Shown: positions 27,556 through 38,277 of the stretch, piece by piece
Position numbering within the stretch: position 1 is the first letter of the stretch
How the letters are laid out: each line of letters opens with the position of its first letter
NCBI RefSeq assembly: GCF_008039565.1
Contig: NZ_VDUX01000001.1
Location: forward strand, 186,001 to 250,000
Origin: Aeromicrobium terrae
GTDB taxonomy: Bacteria > Actinomycetota > Actinomycetes > Propionibacteriales > Nocardioidaceae
Direction of reading: 5' to 3'
DNA length: 64,000 nucleotides
Notes under the pieces: model-generated
Database searches by the model: none
Told to the model about the DNA's origin: nothing
Seen by the model: only the letters and a program-made list of their open reading frames with translations
Position numbers and translations under genes: made by a program

Positions 27556-28268
27556 TGGACGAACCCCTGCCCGACACAGGCACGATCGAGCACGAGCACC
27601 CGGACGTCACGGGCGGCTGGCTGCGCCCGGCCGTCTTCGGTGCCATGGACGGGCTCGTCTCGAACTTCGCGCTCATCATGGGCGTCACCGGCGGCAGCGA
27701 CGACACCAAGCCCGTCCTGATCGCCGGGCTCGCCGGTCTCGCGGCCGGCGCCTTCTCCATGGCGGCGGGGGAGTACACGTCCGTCGCCAGCCAGTCGGAG
27801 TTCGCACTGGCCCAGATCGAGATCGAGCGCCGCGAGATCATCCGCAACGGTGCGGCCGAGCAGGCCGAGCTCGCCGCCATGTACGTCGAGAAGGGCGTCG
27901 AGGAGCACACCGCGCGCGAGGTGGCCGCCCAGATCCACCGCGACGTCGACAACGCCGTCGACGTCCACGCCCGCGAGGAGTTCGGCGTGGACAGCACCGA
28001 CCTGGCGTCGCCGATGCTGGCCGCCGTGTCGTCGTTCGTCGCGTTCGCGCTGGGGGCTCTCGTCCCGCTCCTCCCGCTGCTGCTCGGCTTCGAGTCGCCC
28101 TGGCCGACCGTCGTGCTCTCGCTCGCGGCGCTGTTCGCGTGCGGCGCCGTGGTCACCAACCTGACGAGCCGCACCTGGTGGTTCGGCGGGACGCGCCAGC
28201 TCCTGCTCGGCGGCGTCGCGGCCGGCCTGACCTACCTGATCGGCGAGGTCGTCGGCACGGCCGTGTAG
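27555..28268 (+). CDS. VIT1/CCC1-family iron/manganese transporter
   Basis: 237 residues. LRPAVFGAMDGLVSNFALIMG and AAGAFSMAAGEYTSVASQSE match the first helices of the VIT family. A charged, Glu-rich metal-binding stretch (about 80-145) follows, then three C-terminal helices. Eukaryotic members move Fe2+/Mn2+ into vacuoles; bacterial ones probably export metal or lower its cytoplasmic level. Specificity is not determinable here. Monocistronic by its own promoter and the leader that follows. Confidence 0.88.
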   Translation: MDEPLPDTGTIEHEHPDVTGGWLRPAVFGAMDGLVSNFALIMGVTGGSDDTKPVLIAGLAGLAAGAFSMAAGEYTSVASQSEFALAQIEIERREIIRNGAAEQAELAAMYVEKGVEEHTAREVAAQIHRDVDNAVDVHAREEFGVDSTDLASPMLAAVSSFVAFALGALVPLLPLLLGFESPWPTVVLSLAALFACGAVVTNLTSRTWWFGGTRQLLLGGVAAGLTYLIGEVVGTAV

Positions 28269-28347
28269 TCTGGAGCAGCTGACTAGGGCCAACGACGTCC
28301 CCGGTTTCGATGTTTCCGTTCCACCGACATCACCGTGAGGGGCCAGC

Positions 28348-31300
28348 GTGCAGACTTCAGCCCGCAAGTTCAACGCCTTGCCGCCCGCCCAGGGCCTGTA
28401 CGACCCGCGCCACGAGCACGACTCGTGCGGCGTGGCGATGGTCGCCACCCTGACCGGCGTCCCGAGCAACGACATCATCACGCAGGGCCTCGCCGCCCTA
28501 CGGAACCTCGACCACCGCGGTGCCGTCGGCAGCGAGCCCAACAGCGGTGACGGCGCCGGCATCCTCATGCAGGTCCCGGACCGGTTCCTGCGCGGCGTCT
28601 CGCCGGTCGAGCTGCCCGAGCTCGGCACCTACGCGGCGGGCATGGCGTTCCTGCCGCTCGACCCCGACGAGGCGCTCGAGGCCCGCACCACGGTGGAGCG
28701 GATCGCCGGCGAGGAGGGTCTGAGGATCCTCGGCTGGCGCGAGGTCCCCACCGAGCCGGACATCCTCGGCTCCATGTCGCGTGGTGCGATGCCGTCGTTC
28801 TCCCTGCTCTTCGTCACGGCTGCGGGGGAGGAGCGCTCCGGCATCGCGTTGGACCGCCTCGCGTTCTGCATGCGCAAGCGCGCCGAGCACGAGGCCGGCG
28901 TGTACTTCCCGTCGCTGTCGTCGCGCACCCTCGTCTACAAGGGCATGCTCACGCCCGAGCAGCTCGACACGTTCTTCCCCGACCTGCGCGACGAGCGCCT
29001 GGAGTCGGCGCTGGCGATCGTGCACAGCCGGTTCTCCACCAACACGTTCCCCAACTGGCCGCTGGCCCACCCGTTCCGGTTCATCGCGCACAACGGCGAG
29101 ATCAACACGGCGATGGGCAACCGCAACTGGATGCGCGCCCGCGAGGCGACGCTCGAGAGTGACCTCATCCCGGGCGACCTCACGCGCCTGTTCCCGATCT
29201 GCGACCCGGAGGGCAGCGACACCGCGTCCTTCGACGAGGTGCTGGAGCTGCTGCACCTCGGCGGCCGCGACCTCCCACACGCCGTGATGATGATGATCCC
29301 GGAGGCGTGGGAGAACAACGAGACGATGGACCCCGCGCAGCGGGCGTTCTACGAGTTCCACTCCAACGTGATGGAGCCGTGGGACGGCCCGGCGTGCGTC
29401 TCGTTCACCGACGGCACGCAGATCGGCGCGGTCCTCGACCGCAACGGCCTGCGCCCGGGCCGGTTCTGGATCACCGAGGACGGCCTCGTCGTGCTCGCGT
29501 CGGAAGCCGGCGTGCTCGACATCGACCCGAAGACGATCACCCGCAAGGGCCGTCTGGAGCCGGGCAAGATGTTCCTGCTCGACCTCGCGGAGCACCGCGT
29601 CATCGAGGACGCCGAGATCAAGGCCAAGCTCGCCGCGGAGCACCCGTACGACGAGTGGCTGTACTCCGGTCTCGTCCGGTTCGAGGACCTGCCCGACCTC
29701 GAGCACATCGTCCACACGCACGCCTCGGTCACCCGGCGCCAGCAGGTGTTCGGCTACACCGAGGAGGAGCTGCGCATCCTCATCGCGCCGATCGCCCGCA
29801 CCGGCGCCGAGGCCATCGGCTCCATGGGCACCGACACGCCCATTGCCGCGCTCTCGGACCGGCCGCGCCTGCTGTTCGACTACTTCAGCCAGCTGTTCGC
29901 GCAGGTCACCAACCCGCCGCTCGACGCCATCCGTGAGGAGGTCGTCACGTCGCTCGCCGGCACGATGGGCCCGGAGACCAACCTGCTGGCCCCGAGCCCG
30001 GCGTCGTGCCGCATGCTCCAGCTGCCGTTCCCGGTCATCTCCAACGACGAGCTGGCCAAGATCCGGCACATGAACCGCGACGGCGACATGCCGGGCTTCG
30101 CGGTCCACGTGGTGCGCGGCCTGTACGACGTGCACGGCGGGGGAGCGGCCCTGAAGGCGAAGATCGACGAGATCTGCGCCGACGTGTCGCGAGCCGTCGC
30201 CGACGGCGCGCGCATCATCGTGCTGTCCGACCGGCACTCCGACGCCGACCTCGCGCCCATCCCGTCGCTGCTGCTGACGGGCGCGGTGCACCACCACATG
30301 GTGCGTGAGAAGCTGCGCTCGCAGGCCGGCCTGCTCGTCGAGGCTGGTGACGTCCGCGAGGTGCACCACGTCGCGCTGCTCATCGGCTACGGCGCCACGG
30401 CGGTCAACCCGTACCTGGCGCTGGAGTCCGCCGAGGACCTCGCGCGCGAGGGCAACTTCGTGCAGGGCGTCGAGCCGGGCCAGGCGCTGCGCAACCTCGC
30501 GTACGGCCTCGGCAAGGGCGTCCTCAAGGTGATGAGCAAGATCGGCGTGTCCACGGTCGCGTCCTACACCGGCGCGCAGATCTTCGAGGCCGTCGGCCTG
30601 TCCCAGGAGCTCATCGACGCGTACTTCACCGGCACGTCGAGCAAGCTCGGCGGCGTCGGCCTCGACGTCATCGCCCAGGAGGTCGCGTCGCGCCACGCCA
30701 AGGCGTACCCCACGCACGGCATCGTCGGCGACCGCCGCCACCTCGAGGTGGGCGGCGAGTACCAGTGGCGTCGTCAGGGCCCGGAGCACCTGTTCGACCC
30801 CGAGACGGTCTTCCGCCTGCAGCACTCCACCCGCTCGGGCCGCTACGACATCTTCAAGCAGTACACGCAGCGCGTCGACGAGCAGTCGGAGCGGCTGATG
30901 ACGCTGCGCGGCCTGTTCGCCTTCAAGGACGGCGTGCGGCCGCCGGTGCCGATCGAGGAGGTCGAGCCGGTCTCGGAGATCGTCAAGCGGTTCTCCACCG
31001 GCGCGATGTCCTACGGCTCCATCAGCCAGGAGGCGCACGAGACCCTGGCCATCGCCATGAACCGGCTGGGCGGCAAGTCCAACACCGGTGAGGGTGGCGA
31101 GGACCCCGAGCGCCTGTACGACCCCGAGCGCCGCTCGGCGATCAAGCAGGTCGCGTCGGGACGCTTCGGCGTCACCAGCGAGTACCTCACCAACGCCGAC
31201 GACCTGCAGATCAAGATGGCGCAGGGCGCGAAGCCCGGCGAGGGCGGCCAGCTGCCCGGGCCCAAGGTGTACCCGTGGATCGCGAAGACGCGGCACTCCA

Positions 31301-32913
31301 CGCCCGGCGTCGGCCTCATCTCGCCGCCGCCGCACCACGACATCTACTCGATCGAGGACCTCAAGCAGCTCATCCACGACCTGAAGAACGCCAACCCGTC
31401 GGCGCGCGTTCACGTGAAGCTCGTCGCCGAGATCGGCGTCGGCACGGTCGCGGCGGGCGTGTCCAAGGCCAAGGCCGACGTCGTCCTGATCTCCGGTCAT
31501 GACGGCGGCACCGGCGCCTCGCCGCTGACGTCGCTCAAGCACGCCGGCGGTCCGTGGGAGCTCGGCCTCGCCGAGACCCAGCAGACGCTGCTGCTCAACG
31601 GCCTGCGCGACCGCATCGTCGTGCAGACCGACGGCCAGCTGAAGACCGGCCGCGACGTCGTCATCGCCGCGCTCCTCGGTGCGGACGAGTACGGCTTCGC
31701 CACGGCGCCGCTGGTGGTGTCCGGCTGCATCATGATGCGGGTCTGCCACCTCGACACGTGCCCGGTGGGCGTCGCCACGCAGAACAAGGCGCTGCGCGAG
31801 AAGTACTCCGGCAAGGCCGAGTACGTCGTGAACTTCTTCCAGTTCATCGCCGAGGAGGTCCGTGAGCACCTGGCGGCCCTCGGGTTCCGCAGCCTCGACG
31901 AGGCCATCGGCCACGCCGAGATGCTCGACACCCGCAAGGCCGTCGACCACTGGAAGGCCGACGGGCTCGACCTGTCGCCGATCTTCTACGTGCCCGAGAT
32001 CGTCGGGGACGCGCCGCGGCACTGCACCACCACGCAGGACCACGCGCTCGACAAGGCGCTCGACGTCGAGCTCATCGCGCTGTCCGAGGACGCCCTCGAG
32101 CGCGGCGAGCCGGTGCGGGCCCAGCTGGAGATCCGCAACGTCAACCGCACGGTCGGCACGATGCTCGGCCACGAGGTCACCAAGCGCTACCGCGGCGAGG
32201 GCCTGCCGGAGAACACGATCGACTTGACGTTCCTCGGCTCGGCCGGTCAGTCGTTCGGCGCGTTCGTCCCGCGCGGCATCACGCTGCGGCTGGAGGGCGA
32301 CGGCAACGACTACGTCGGCAAGGGCCTGTCCGGCGGACGGGTCATCGTCCGGCCGCCGCGCGAGGCCCAGTTCACCCCCGAGGCGCAGATCGTTGCCGGC
32401 AACGTCATCGGCTTCGGTGCGACGAGCGGGGAGATCTTCCTGCGCGGTCGCGTCGGCGAGCGCTTCTGCGTCCGCAACTCCGGCGTCCACGCCGTCGCGG
32501 AGGGTGTGGGCGACCACGCCTGCGAGTACATGACCGGTGGCCGCGTCGTCATCCTCGGCCCCACCGGCCGCAACGTCGCCGCCGGCATGAGCGGCGGCAC
32601 GGCGTACGTGCTCGACCTCGACGCGTCGCTGGTGAACCCCGACATGGTGGAGCTGCGACCCGTGGACGGCCCCGACGTCACCGACGAGGCCCGCGCCGCG
32701 CTGCACGAGCTCGTGCAGAAGCACCACCAGGAGACCGGATCGACGGTGGCCGAGCAGCTGCTCGGCGACTGGGAGCGCGCCCTCGGCCGCTTCACCGAGA
32801 TCATGCCGGTCAACTACCGCAAGATCCTCGAGGCGCAGGCTGAGGCCGAGGCCGAGGGGTTGTCCGAGGACGACACGACCGCACGCATGATGGAGGTGGC
32901 CGCTCGTGGCTGA
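28348..32913 (+). CDS. gltB: Glutamate synthase (GOGAT) large subunit
   Basis: 1521 residues. After a 26-residue propeptide the glutaminase nucleophile is Cys27 ([14 protein letters not shown]). A central domain, the FMN-binding synthase domain ([34 protein letters not shown]) and the 3Fe-4S cysteines in [16 protein letters not shown] follow, then a C-terminal beta-helix (GXXG repeats). With GltD it makes two glutamates from glutamine and 2-oxoglutarate. The GTG start has GAGGGG upstream. The 79-base leader shows no convincing riboswitch. It overlaps gltD by eight bases. Confidence 0.97.
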   Translation: MQTSARKFNALPPAQGLYDPRHEHDSCGVAMVATLTGVPSNDIITQGLAALRNLDHRGAVGSEPNSGDGAGILMQVPDRFLRGVSPVELPELGTYAAGMAFLPLDPDEALEARTTVERIAGEEGLRILGWREVPTEPDILGSMSRGAMPSFSLLFVTAAGEERSGIALDRLAFCMRKRAEHEAGVYFPSLSSRTLVYKGMLTPEQLDTFFPDLRDERLESALAIVHSRFSTNTFPNWPLAHPFRFIAHNGEINTAMGNRNWMRAREATLESDLIPGDLTRLFPICDPEGSDTASFDEVLELLHLGGRDLPHAVMMMIPEAWENNETMDPAQRAFYEFHSNVMEPWDGPACVSFTDGTQIGAVLDRNGLRPGRFWITEDGLVVLASEAGVLDIDPKTITRKGRLEPGKMFLLDLAEHRVIEDAEIKAKLAAEHPYDEWLYSGLVRFEDLPDLEHIVHTHASVTRRQQVFGYTEEELRILIAPIARTGAEAIGSMGTDTPIAALSDRPRLLFDYFSQLFAQVTNPPLDAIREEVVTSLAGTMGPETNLLAPSPASCRMLQLPFPVISNDELAKIRHMNRDGDMPGFAVHVVRGLYDVHGGGAALKAKIDEICADVSRAVADGARIIVLSDRHSDADLAPIPSLLLTGAVHHHMVREKLRSQAGLLVEAGDVREVHHVALLIGYGATAVNPYLALESAEDLAREGNFVQGVEPGQALRNLAYGLGKGVLKVMSKIGVSTVASYTGAQIFEAVGLSQELIDAYFTGTSSKLGGVGLDVIAQEVASRHAKAYPTHGIVGDRRHLEVGGEYQWRRQGPEHLFDPETVFRLQHSTRSGRYDIFKQYTQRVDEQSERLMTLRGLFAFKDGVRPPVPIEEVEPVSEIVKRFSTGAMSYGSISQEAHETLAIAMNRLGGKSNTGEGGEDPERLYDPERRSAIKQVASGRFGVTSEYLTNADDLQIKMAQGAKPGEGGQLPGPKVYPWIAKTRHSTPGVGLISPPPHHDIYSIEDLKQLIHDLKNANPSARVHVKLVAEIGVGTVAAGVSKAKADVVLISGHDGGTGASPLTSLKHAGGPWELGLAETQQTLLLNGLRDRIVVQTDGQLKTGRDVVIAALLGADEYGFATAPLVVSGCIMMRVCHLDTCPVGVATQNKALREKYSGKAEYVVNFFQFIAEEVREHLAALGFRSLDEAIGHAEMLDTRKAVDHWKADGLDLSPIFYVPEIVGDAPRHCTTTQDHALDKALDVELIALSEDALERGEPVRAQLEIRNVNRTVGTMLGHEVTKRYRGEGLPENTIDLTFLGSAGQSFGAFVPRGITLRLEGDGNDYVGKGLSGGRVIVRPPREAQFTPEAQIVAGNVIGFGATSGEIFLRGRVGERFCVRNSGVHAVAEGVGDHACEYMTGGRVVILGPTGRNVAAGMSGGTAYVLDLDASLVNPDMVELRPVDGPDVTDEARAALHELVQKHHQETGSTVAEQLLGDWERALGRFTEIMPVNYRKILEAQAEAEAEGLSEDDTTARMMEVAARG

Positions 32914-34369
32914 TCCCCGTGGATTCATCACCACCCCCCGCGAGGTCGCGCCTCGCCGTCCCGTCGAGGAGCGCATCCACGACTGGAACGAGGTCTACCC
33001 GGGCGGGCTGGGCAAGGCCCTGCTCCCGATCATCAACGAGCAGGCCGGCCGCTGCATGGACTGCGGCATCCCGTTCTGCCACCAGGGCTGCCCGCTGGGC
33101 AACCTGATCCCGGAGTGGAACGACCTGGTCTGGCGCGACGACTGGGACGAGGCGATCGAGCGCCTGCACGCCACCAACAACTTCCCGGAGTTCACCGGAC
33201 GGCTGTGCCCGGCGCCGTGCGAGCCCGCCTGCGTCGTGAGCATCAACCGCGACGCCGTCACCATCAAGAACGTCGAGGTCTCGATCATTGACATGGCCTG
33301 GGAGCGGCACAACGTGAAGCCGGAGCCGCCGGAGTGGCTCACCGGGCGCACCGTCGCGGTCGTCGGGTCCGGCCCGGCCGGCCTCGCCGCCGCGCAGCAG
33401 CTGACCCGCGCCGGCCACACCGTCGCGGTCTACGAGCGCGACGACAAGGCGGGCGGCCTGCTCCGCTACGGCATCCCCGAGTTCAAGATGGAGAAGATCC
33501 AGGTCGACCGCCGCATCGACCAGATGCGTCGCGAGGGCACGGTGTTCCGCACCGGCGTGCAGGTCGGCGAGTCCATCACCGGCCCGCAGCTGCGCGACCG
33601 CTACGACGCCGTCGTGCTCGCCATCGGCGCCACGGTCCGTCGCGACCTGCCCGCCCCGGGCCGCGAGCTCGCCGGCATCCACCAAGCCATGGACTACCTG
33701 CCCCAGGCCAACCGTGCCGCGCTCGGCGAGGAAGTGGAGGACCAGATCCTCGCCACCGACAAGGACGTCGTCATCATCGGCGGCGGCGACACGGGTGCGG
33801 ACTGCCTCGGCACCGCCATCCGCCAGGGCGCCCGGTCGATCACCAGCCTGGAGATCATGCCGCAGCCCGGCGAGGACCGGCCCGAGGCGCAGCCATGGCC
33901 CACCTACCCGATGATCTTCCGCACCGCGTCGGCCCACGAGGAGGGCGGCGACCGCGTGTACGCCGTCTCCACGAAGGAGTTCGTCGGCGAGGACGGCCAC
34001 GTCTCCGGGCTGCGCATCGTCGAGGTGGAGCAGAAGGACGGCTCGTTCGTCGACGTCCCCGGCAGCGAGCGGGTCATCCCGGCCCAGCTGGTGCTCTTCG
34101 CGATGGGCTTCACCGGCCCGGAGCAGGAGGGCCTGGTCGAGCAGCTCGGCGTCGAGCTCGACGAGCGCGGCAACATCGTGCGCGACAAGAGCTACATGTC
34201 CAGTGTCGACGGCGTCTTCGTCGCCGGTGACGCGGGGCGTGGCCAGTCGCTCATCGTGTGGGCGATCGCCGAGGGGCGGTCCGCGGCGGCGGGCGTCGAC
34301 GCGTACCTGTCGGGCTCCACGAACCTGCCGGCACCGATCCCGCCCACCGCGCGACCGCTCGCGGTATGA
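32906..34369 (+). CDS. gltD: Glutamate synthase small subunit
   Basis: NAD(P)H-oxidising FAD/Fe-S subunit of GOGAT, 487 residues. The N-terminal cysteine clusters [17 protein letters not shown] and [10 protein letters not shown] bind 4Fe-4S centres. [17 protein letters not shown] is the FAD Rossmann motif and [17 protein letters not shown] the NAD(P) motif. A C-terminal [17 protein letters not shown] closes the FAD site. It is coupled to gltB by overlap. Confidence 0.96.
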   Translation: MADPRGFITTPREVAPRRPVEERIHDWNEVYPGGLGKALLPIINEQAGRCMDCGIPFCHQGCPLGNLIPEWNDLVWRDDWDEAIERLHATNNFPEFTGRLCPAPCEPACVVSINRDAVTIKNVEVSIIDMAWERHNVKPEPPEWLTGRTVAVVGSGPAGLAAAQQLTRAGHTVAVYERDDKAGGLLRYGIPEFKMEKIQVDRRIDQMRREGTVFRTGVQVGESITGPQLRDRYDAVVLAIGATVRRDLPAPGRELAGIHQAMDYLPQANRAALGEEVEDQILATDKDVVIIGGGDTGADCLGTAIRQGARSITSLEIMPQPGEDRPEAQPWPTYPMIFRTASAHEEGGDRVYAVSTKEFVGEDGHVSGLRIVEVEQKDGSFVDVPGSERVIPAQLVLFAMGFTGPEQEGLVEQLGVELDERGNIVRDKSYMSSVDGVFVAGDAGRGQSLIVWAIAEGRSAAAGVDAYLSGSTNLPAPIPPTARPLAV

Positions 34370-34443
34370 CGGGACGGCGGCAGGGGGGCCGGGCCCTGGG
34401 CGGCAGACGACTCCGTGACTCGCTGGTAACTGGTGTGCGTCGC

Positions 34444-34456
34444 TAGGGTTGAGTAG
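34444..34456 (+). promoter_or_regulatory. Leaderless promoter of pyk
   Basis: TAGGGT at 34444-34449 and six bases to the GTG at 34456; no Shine-Dalgarno. Transcription should start at the first base of pyk. Confidence 0.6.
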
Positions 34457-35946
34457 TGCGTAGAGCCAAGATCGTCTGCACCCTGGGGCCGGCCACTGAC
34501 ACCTTCGAACGGATCAGGGAGCTGGCCGAAGCCGGGATGAACTGCGCGCGGCTCAACCTGAGCCACGGCACGCACGCCGATCACGAGAAGTCCTACGCCA
34601 ACGTCCGGCGGGCGTCCGAGGTCTCCGGCAAGGCCATCGCGATCCTCGCCGACCTTCAGGGCCCCAAGATCCGGCTCGGCACGTTCGCCGACGGTCCCGT
34701 CGAGCTGGTCGAGGGTGCGACGTTCGTCATCACCACCGACGACGCACCCGGCGACGTCCACCGCTGCTCCACCACGTACTCGGGCCTGCCCGGCGACGTC
34801 GGGCCCGGCGACGAGATCCTCATCGACGACGGCCGGGTCCGCCTGCGCACCGTCTCCGTCGACGGCCCCGACGTCACCACCAAGGTCGAGGTCGGCGGCA
34901 CGGTGAGCAACCACAAGGGCCTCAACCTGCCCGGCGTCCACGTCAGCGTTCCCGCGATGACCGAGAAGGACGGCGAGGACCTCCGCTGGGCCCTGCGCCA
35001 GGGCGTCGACTTCGTCGCGCTGTCGTTCGTGCGGTCGGCCGCCGACGTCGAGGACGTCCGCGACATCATGCGCGAGCTGGACGTCCTCCGACCCGTGATC
35101 GCCAAGATCGAGAAGCCGCAGGCGGTGGAGAACCTCGACGAGATCATGGACGCCTTCGACGGCGTCATGGTCGCGCGCGGCGACCTCGGCGTGGAGCTGC
35201 CGCTCGAAGAGGTGCCGATCGTCCAGAAGCTGATCATCGAGAAGGCGCGGCGCAACGCCAAGCCGGTCATCGTGGCCACGCAGATGCTCGAGTCGATGAT
35301 CTCCGCGCCCCGGCCCACGCGCGCCGAGGCGTCCGACGTCGCCAACGCGGTCCTCGACGGGGCCGACGCCGTCATGCTCTCCGGCGAGACGAGCGTGGGA
35401 GCGTACCCGATCGTCACGGCCCGCACGATGGCCCGGATCATCGAGTCCACCGAGGACCACGGCCTGCCCCGCATGGCGGCGTTCACCTGGAAGCCCAAGA
35501 CCAAGAGCGGCGTCATCTGCCGGGCCGCGGCCGACGTCGCGGAGGCGATCGACGCGCGCTTCCTGGTGGCGTTCACGACGTCCGGCGACTCCGCCCGACG
35601 CATGACGCGCTACCGCTCGCACATCCCGGTCATCGCGTTCACGCCCGACCCGGTCGTCCGCTCGCAGATGGCGCTGAGCTGGGGCGTCGAGGCGTTCCAC
35701 GTGCCGTACGTCAAGCACACCGACGACATGGTGCTGCAGGTCGACAAGGCTCTGCTGCAGATCGGCCGGTGCGACGAGGGTCAGCAGGTCGTCATCGTCG
35801 CCGGCAGCCCTCCCGGCATCCGCGGCTCCACGAACGCGCTGCGCATCCACAACATGGGCGACGCGATCAACAAGGTCGCGCCGGCGTACCACGACCCCGA
35901 GCTGGACGAGGACGACATGCTCGGCAACGCCATCCCGCGGTCCTGA
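34456..35946 (+). CDS. pyk: Pyruvate kinase
   Basis: Transfers phosphate from PEP to ADP, 496 residues. RAKIVCTLGPAT, CARLNLSHG, DLQGPKIR, the B-domain (about 70-165), FVALSFVRSA, IAKIEKPQAVENLDEI, MVARGDLGVELPLE and ATQMLESMI are all diagnostic. The C-terminal regulatory domain is complete. Monocistronic, ended by two short palindromes before the convergent tRNA-Leu. Confidence 0.97.
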   Translation: MRRAKIVCTLGPATDTFERIRELAEAGMNCARLNLSHGTHADHEKSYANVRRASEVSGKAIAILADLQGPKIRLGTFADGPVELVEGATFVITTDDAPGDVHRCSTTYSGLPGDVGPGDEILIDDGRVRLRTVSVDGPDVTTKVEVGGTVSNHKGLNLPGVHVSVPAMTEKDGEDLRWALRQGVDFVALSFVRSAADVEDVRDIMRELDVLRPVIAKIEKPQAVENLDEIMDAFDGVMVARGDLGVELPLEEVPIVQKLIIEKARRNAKPVIVATQMLESMISAPRPTRAEASDVANAVLDGADAVMLSGETSVGAYPIVTARTMARIIESTEDHGLPRMAAFTWKPKTKSGVICRAAADVAEAIDARFLVAFTTSGDSARRMTRYRSHIPVIAFTPDPVVRSQMALSWGVEAFHVPYVKHTDDMVLQVDKALLQIGRCDEGQQVVIVAGSPPGIRGSTNALRIHNMGDAINKVAPAYHDPELDEDDMLGNAIPRS

Positions 35947-35973
35947 CTCTGCCGCCCGGTTCGACGCGAAATG

Positions 35974-36018
35974 TGACGCCCAAGGCGTCAAACCGCGCTC
36001 ATGACGCCCGGGGCGTCA
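35974..36018. repeat. Two copies of a TGACGCC-NNN-GGCGTCA palindrome
   Basis: Copy 1 (35974-35990) and copy 2 (36002-36018) each have perfect 7-base arms TGACGCC/GGCGTCA around CAA or CGG, with centres 28 bases apart. They lie between convergent pyk and tRNA-Leu, so bidirectional termination is the simplest role, although no T-run follows. Other possibilities are a protein-binding site or a dispersed repeat. Confidence 0.6.
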
Positions 36019-36035
36019 CAGATTGCGCTCGAGGG

Positions 36036-36119
36036 TGCCGGGAGCGGGACTTGAACCCGCACGCCCTTTCGGACAATGGTTTTTGAGACCATCGCGTCTG
36101 CCGATTCCGCCATCCCGGC
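36036..36119 (-). tRNA. tRNA-Leu (anticodon CAA)
   Basis: Class II tRNA of 84 bases. The acceptor arms GCCGGGA and TCCCGGC pair, with discriminator A. The anticodon stem ATGGT/ACCAT holds loop CTCAAAA, giving anticodon CAA (UUG codons). A long variable arm (GTCC-GAAA-GGGC) and a T-arm GCGGG-TTCAAGT-CCCGC complete the cloverleaf. CCA is not encoded. It is divergent from the ANTAR gene. Confidence 0.95.
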
Positions 36120-36135
36120 CTGGATGCGTCGCCGA

Positions 36136-36148
36136 TAACCTTCTCACG
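36136..36148 (+). promoter_or_regulatory. Leaderless promoter of the ANTAR regulator
   Basis: TAACCT at 36136-36141 and six bases to the GTG at 36148. The 28-base gap to tRNA-Leu must also hold the tRNA promoter on the other strand. Confidence 0.5.
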
Positions 36149-36750
36149 TGAGCGAACCGTCCAGCGCAGCAGTCCGACCCCGCGTCGTGATCGCCGAGGA
36201 CGAGGCGCTGATCCGGCTGGACCTGGCCGAGATGCTGGTCGAGGCGGGGTACGACGTCGTGGCGCAGGCGGGCGACGGCGAACAGGCCGTGGCGCTCACC
36301 ACCGAGCACCGGCCTGACCTCGTCGTGATGGACGTGAAGATGCCGCGCCTCGACGGGATCGAGGCCGCCTCGCAGATCGCGCGGGAACGGATCGCGCCGG
36401 TCGTGATGCTGACCGCGTTCAGCCAGCGGGAGCTCGTCGAGCGGGCACGCGACTCCGGCGCGATGGCCTACCTGGTGAAGCCGTTCACGATCGATGACCT
36501 CGTGCCCGCCATCGAGATGGCGATGAGCCGCTTCCGGGAGATCGCGGCGCTCGAGCAGGAGGTCGGCGACCTCACCGAGCGGCTGGAGGCGCGCAAGGCG
36601 ATCGAGCGGGCCAAGACCGTCCTGCAGGAGTCGCTCGGGCTGTCCGAGCCCGACGCGTTCGGCTGGATCCAGCGCACCGCGATGGACCTGCGGATCTCCA
36701 TGCACCAGGTCGCCAGGAAGGTCCTCGAGGAGGGCCCGAACCTCGCCTGA
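36148..36750 (+). CDS. ANTAR-domain response regulator (PdtaR-like)
   Basis: 200 residues. Receiver domain 11-125 has the acidic pair in IAEDEA, phospho-acceptor Asp62 in VVMDVKMP, LTAFS and Lys in LVKPF. A helical linker and a C-terminal ANTAR RNA-binding domain (about 140-195, RKAIERAKTVLQESLGLSEP) follow. ANTAR regulators prevent premature termination by binding paired hexaloop hairpins in mRNA leaders. The mycobacterial homologue PdtaR works with the kinase PdtaS, and no kinase is nearby here. A weak hairpin (36766-36783) follows. Confidence 0.9.
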   Translation: MSEPSSAAVRPRVVIAEDEALIRLDLAEMLVEAGYDVVAQAGDGEQAVALTTEHRPDLVVMDVKMPRLDGIEAASQIARERIAPVVMLTAFSQRELVERARDSGAMAYLVKPFTIDDLVPAIEMAMSRFREIAALEQEVGDLTERLEARKAIERAKTVLQESLGLSEPDAFGWIQRTAMDLRISMHQVARKVLEEGPNLA

Positions 36751-36885
36751 CGGGCTTGGTTACAAATCGGCTACGAAGCCGATGATGCTGGCGAGCGTGC
36801 CCCATCTGACCCCTGGAAAGACTACGTTCAAACCTATTGTTCCTCGGCCCGGCCTGGGCCGATCGACCGAACATCCGGAGGACAG

Positions 36886-38151
36886 ATGAAGCGCAGTACC
36901 AAGACCTTGCGCCTCGCTGCCGTAGCCGCAGCAGGTGCACTTGTGCTCGCCGCCTGTGGCAGCGACAGCGACGGTGGCGACAAGGGTGGAGATGGTGGCG
37001 ACAAGGTCGCCAAGGGTGACGGCACCCTGACGGTGGGCACCCTGTTGCCCTCGACGGGTGACCTCGCCTTCCTCGGCCCGCCGGAGTTCGCGGGCGTCGA
37101 CCTCGCCGTCAAGGACATCAACGCCGCAGGTGGCGTCCTCGGCAAGGACGTCGTGCAGAGCAAGGCCGACTCCGGCGACGGCACGCCCAAGATCGCGCCC
37201 GGCTCGGTCGACAAGCTGCTGTCCGCCAAGTCCGACGTCATCATCGGTGCCGCCAGCTCGAGCGTCTCGCTCAGCGTGATCGACAAGATCATCAACGCCG
37301 GCGTCGTCGAGTTCTCGCCGGCCAACACGTCGACCGCCTTCGACACCTACGACGACAAGGGCCTGTACTTCCGTACGGCTCCGTCGGACGTGCTGCAGGG
37401 CAACGTGCTCGGCAACCTCGTGCTGAAGAACGGCGCGAAGAACGTCGCCATCCTGGCCCGCCAGGAGGCGTACGGCGAGGCGCTGGCCGACAACGTCGAG
37501 AAGACGATCAAGGATCAGGGCGGCAACGTCGCGGCCAAGGTGCTCTACAGCGTCGACGCCACCTCGTACACCTCGGAGATCCAGAAGATCAAGGACGCGA
37601 AGCCGGACGCCATCGTCCTCATCGCGTTCAACGAGACCACGAAGATCATCCCGGGCTTCGAGTCCGCGGGCATCGGTCCGAAGGACGTCCAGACCTACTT
37701 CGTCGACGGCAACACCGCCGACTACAGCAAGGACTTCCCGAAGGGCACGCTCGAGGGCGTCCAGGCGACGTACCCCGGCGCCGAGCTGAAGGACGACTTC
37801 AAGGCTCGGATGCTCGAGGTCAACCCGAAGCTCAAGGACTTCACCTACGGTCCGGAGAGCTACGACGCGACGATCATGTCGGCCCTGGCCGCTGAGGCTG
37901 CCAAGAACGACTCCGGCGAGGCCATCGCGTCCGAGCTGGTCAACATCTCGCGCGACGGTGAGAAGTGCACCACGTTCGCCGACTGCGTGAAGCTGATCAA
38001 GGAAGGCAAGGACATCGACTACGACGGTGTCTCCGGTCCGGTCGACCTGAACAAGACGGGCTCCCCGTCGAAGGCGACCATCGGCATCTTCGAGTACTCG
38101 GCCGACAACACCTACAAGAACACGGAGTACGTCACCGGCGTCGTCGAGTGA
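36886..38151 (+). CDS. livK: Branched-chain amino acid ABC transporter substrate-binding lipoprotein
   Basis: 421 residues. A lipoprotein signal (MKRSTKTLRLAAV...LVLAAC) puts the lipidated Cys at residue 24, followed by a flexible Gly/Asp/Lys linker. The type I periplasmic-binding fold begins at TLTVGTLLPSTGDLAFLGP. Substrate specificity within leucine/isoleucine/valine or related ligands is not fixed by sequence. GGAGG precedes the ATG. A short hairpin (36845-36861) lies in the leader. It is convergent with, and separate from, the livHMGF operon that should form its transporter. Confidence 0.9.
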   Translation: MKRSTKTLRLAAVAAAGALVLAACGSDSDGGDKGGDGGDKVAKGDGTLTVGTLLPSTGDLAFLGPPEFAGVDLAVKDINAAGGVLGKDVVQSKADSGDGTPKIAPGSVDKLLSAKSDVIIGAASSSVSLSVIDKIINAGVVEFSPANTSTAFDTYDDKGLYFRTAPSDVLQGNVLGNLVLKNGAKNVAILARQEAYGEALADNVEKTIKDQGGNVAAKVLYSVDATSYTSEIQKIKDAKPDAIVLIAFNETTKIIPGFESAGIGPKDVQTYFVDGNTADYSKDFPKGTLEGVQATYPGAELKDDFKARMLEVNPKLKDFTYGPESYDATIMSALAAEAAKNDSGEAIASELVNISRDGEKCTTFADCVKLIKEGKDIDYDGVSGPVDLNKTGSPSKATIGIFEYSADNTYKNTEYVTGVVE

Positions 38152-38166
38152 CCTGTGTTCCCTGCG

Positions 38167-38192
38167 AAGGCCCCGGCTCCGGCCGGGGCCTT
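38167..38192 (+). terminator. Terminator hairpin after livK
   Basis: AAGGCCCCGG (38167-38176) pairs perfectly with CCGGGGCCTT (38183-38192) around a six-base loop, followed by TCG. It sits 15 bases after the livK stop. Confidence 0.8.
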
Positions 38193-38240
38193 CGTACGTC
38201 CGGGGGAGCGTGCGTCCCGCGCACGACGCCTGACATGACG

Positions 38241-38265
38241 ACACCCCGGGCGATGCCCGGGGTGT
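38241..38265 (-). terminator. Terminator hairpin after livF
   Basis: ACACCCCGGGC (38241-38251) and GCCCGGGGTGT (38255-38265) form an 11-bp perfect stem with a three-base loop, 12 bases beyond the livF stop on the minus strand. Confidence 0.8.
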
Positions 38266-38277
38266 GCGTGGTGGAGC

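Noticed and set aside
28269-28347. Possible riboswitch upstream of gltB
   Set aside because: Only 79 bases, no conserved riboswitch core that I recognise, and no strong hairpin next to the ribosome site.
28498-32976. A 1492-codon minus-strand frame across gltB
   Set aside because: Same compositional artefact. gltB itself has all expected domains, and the antisense product resembles no protein family.
36036-36119. tRNA-Leu as an integration site for a mobile element
   Set aside because: No integrase, no repeated tRNA 3' end nearby, and ordinary core genes on both sides.
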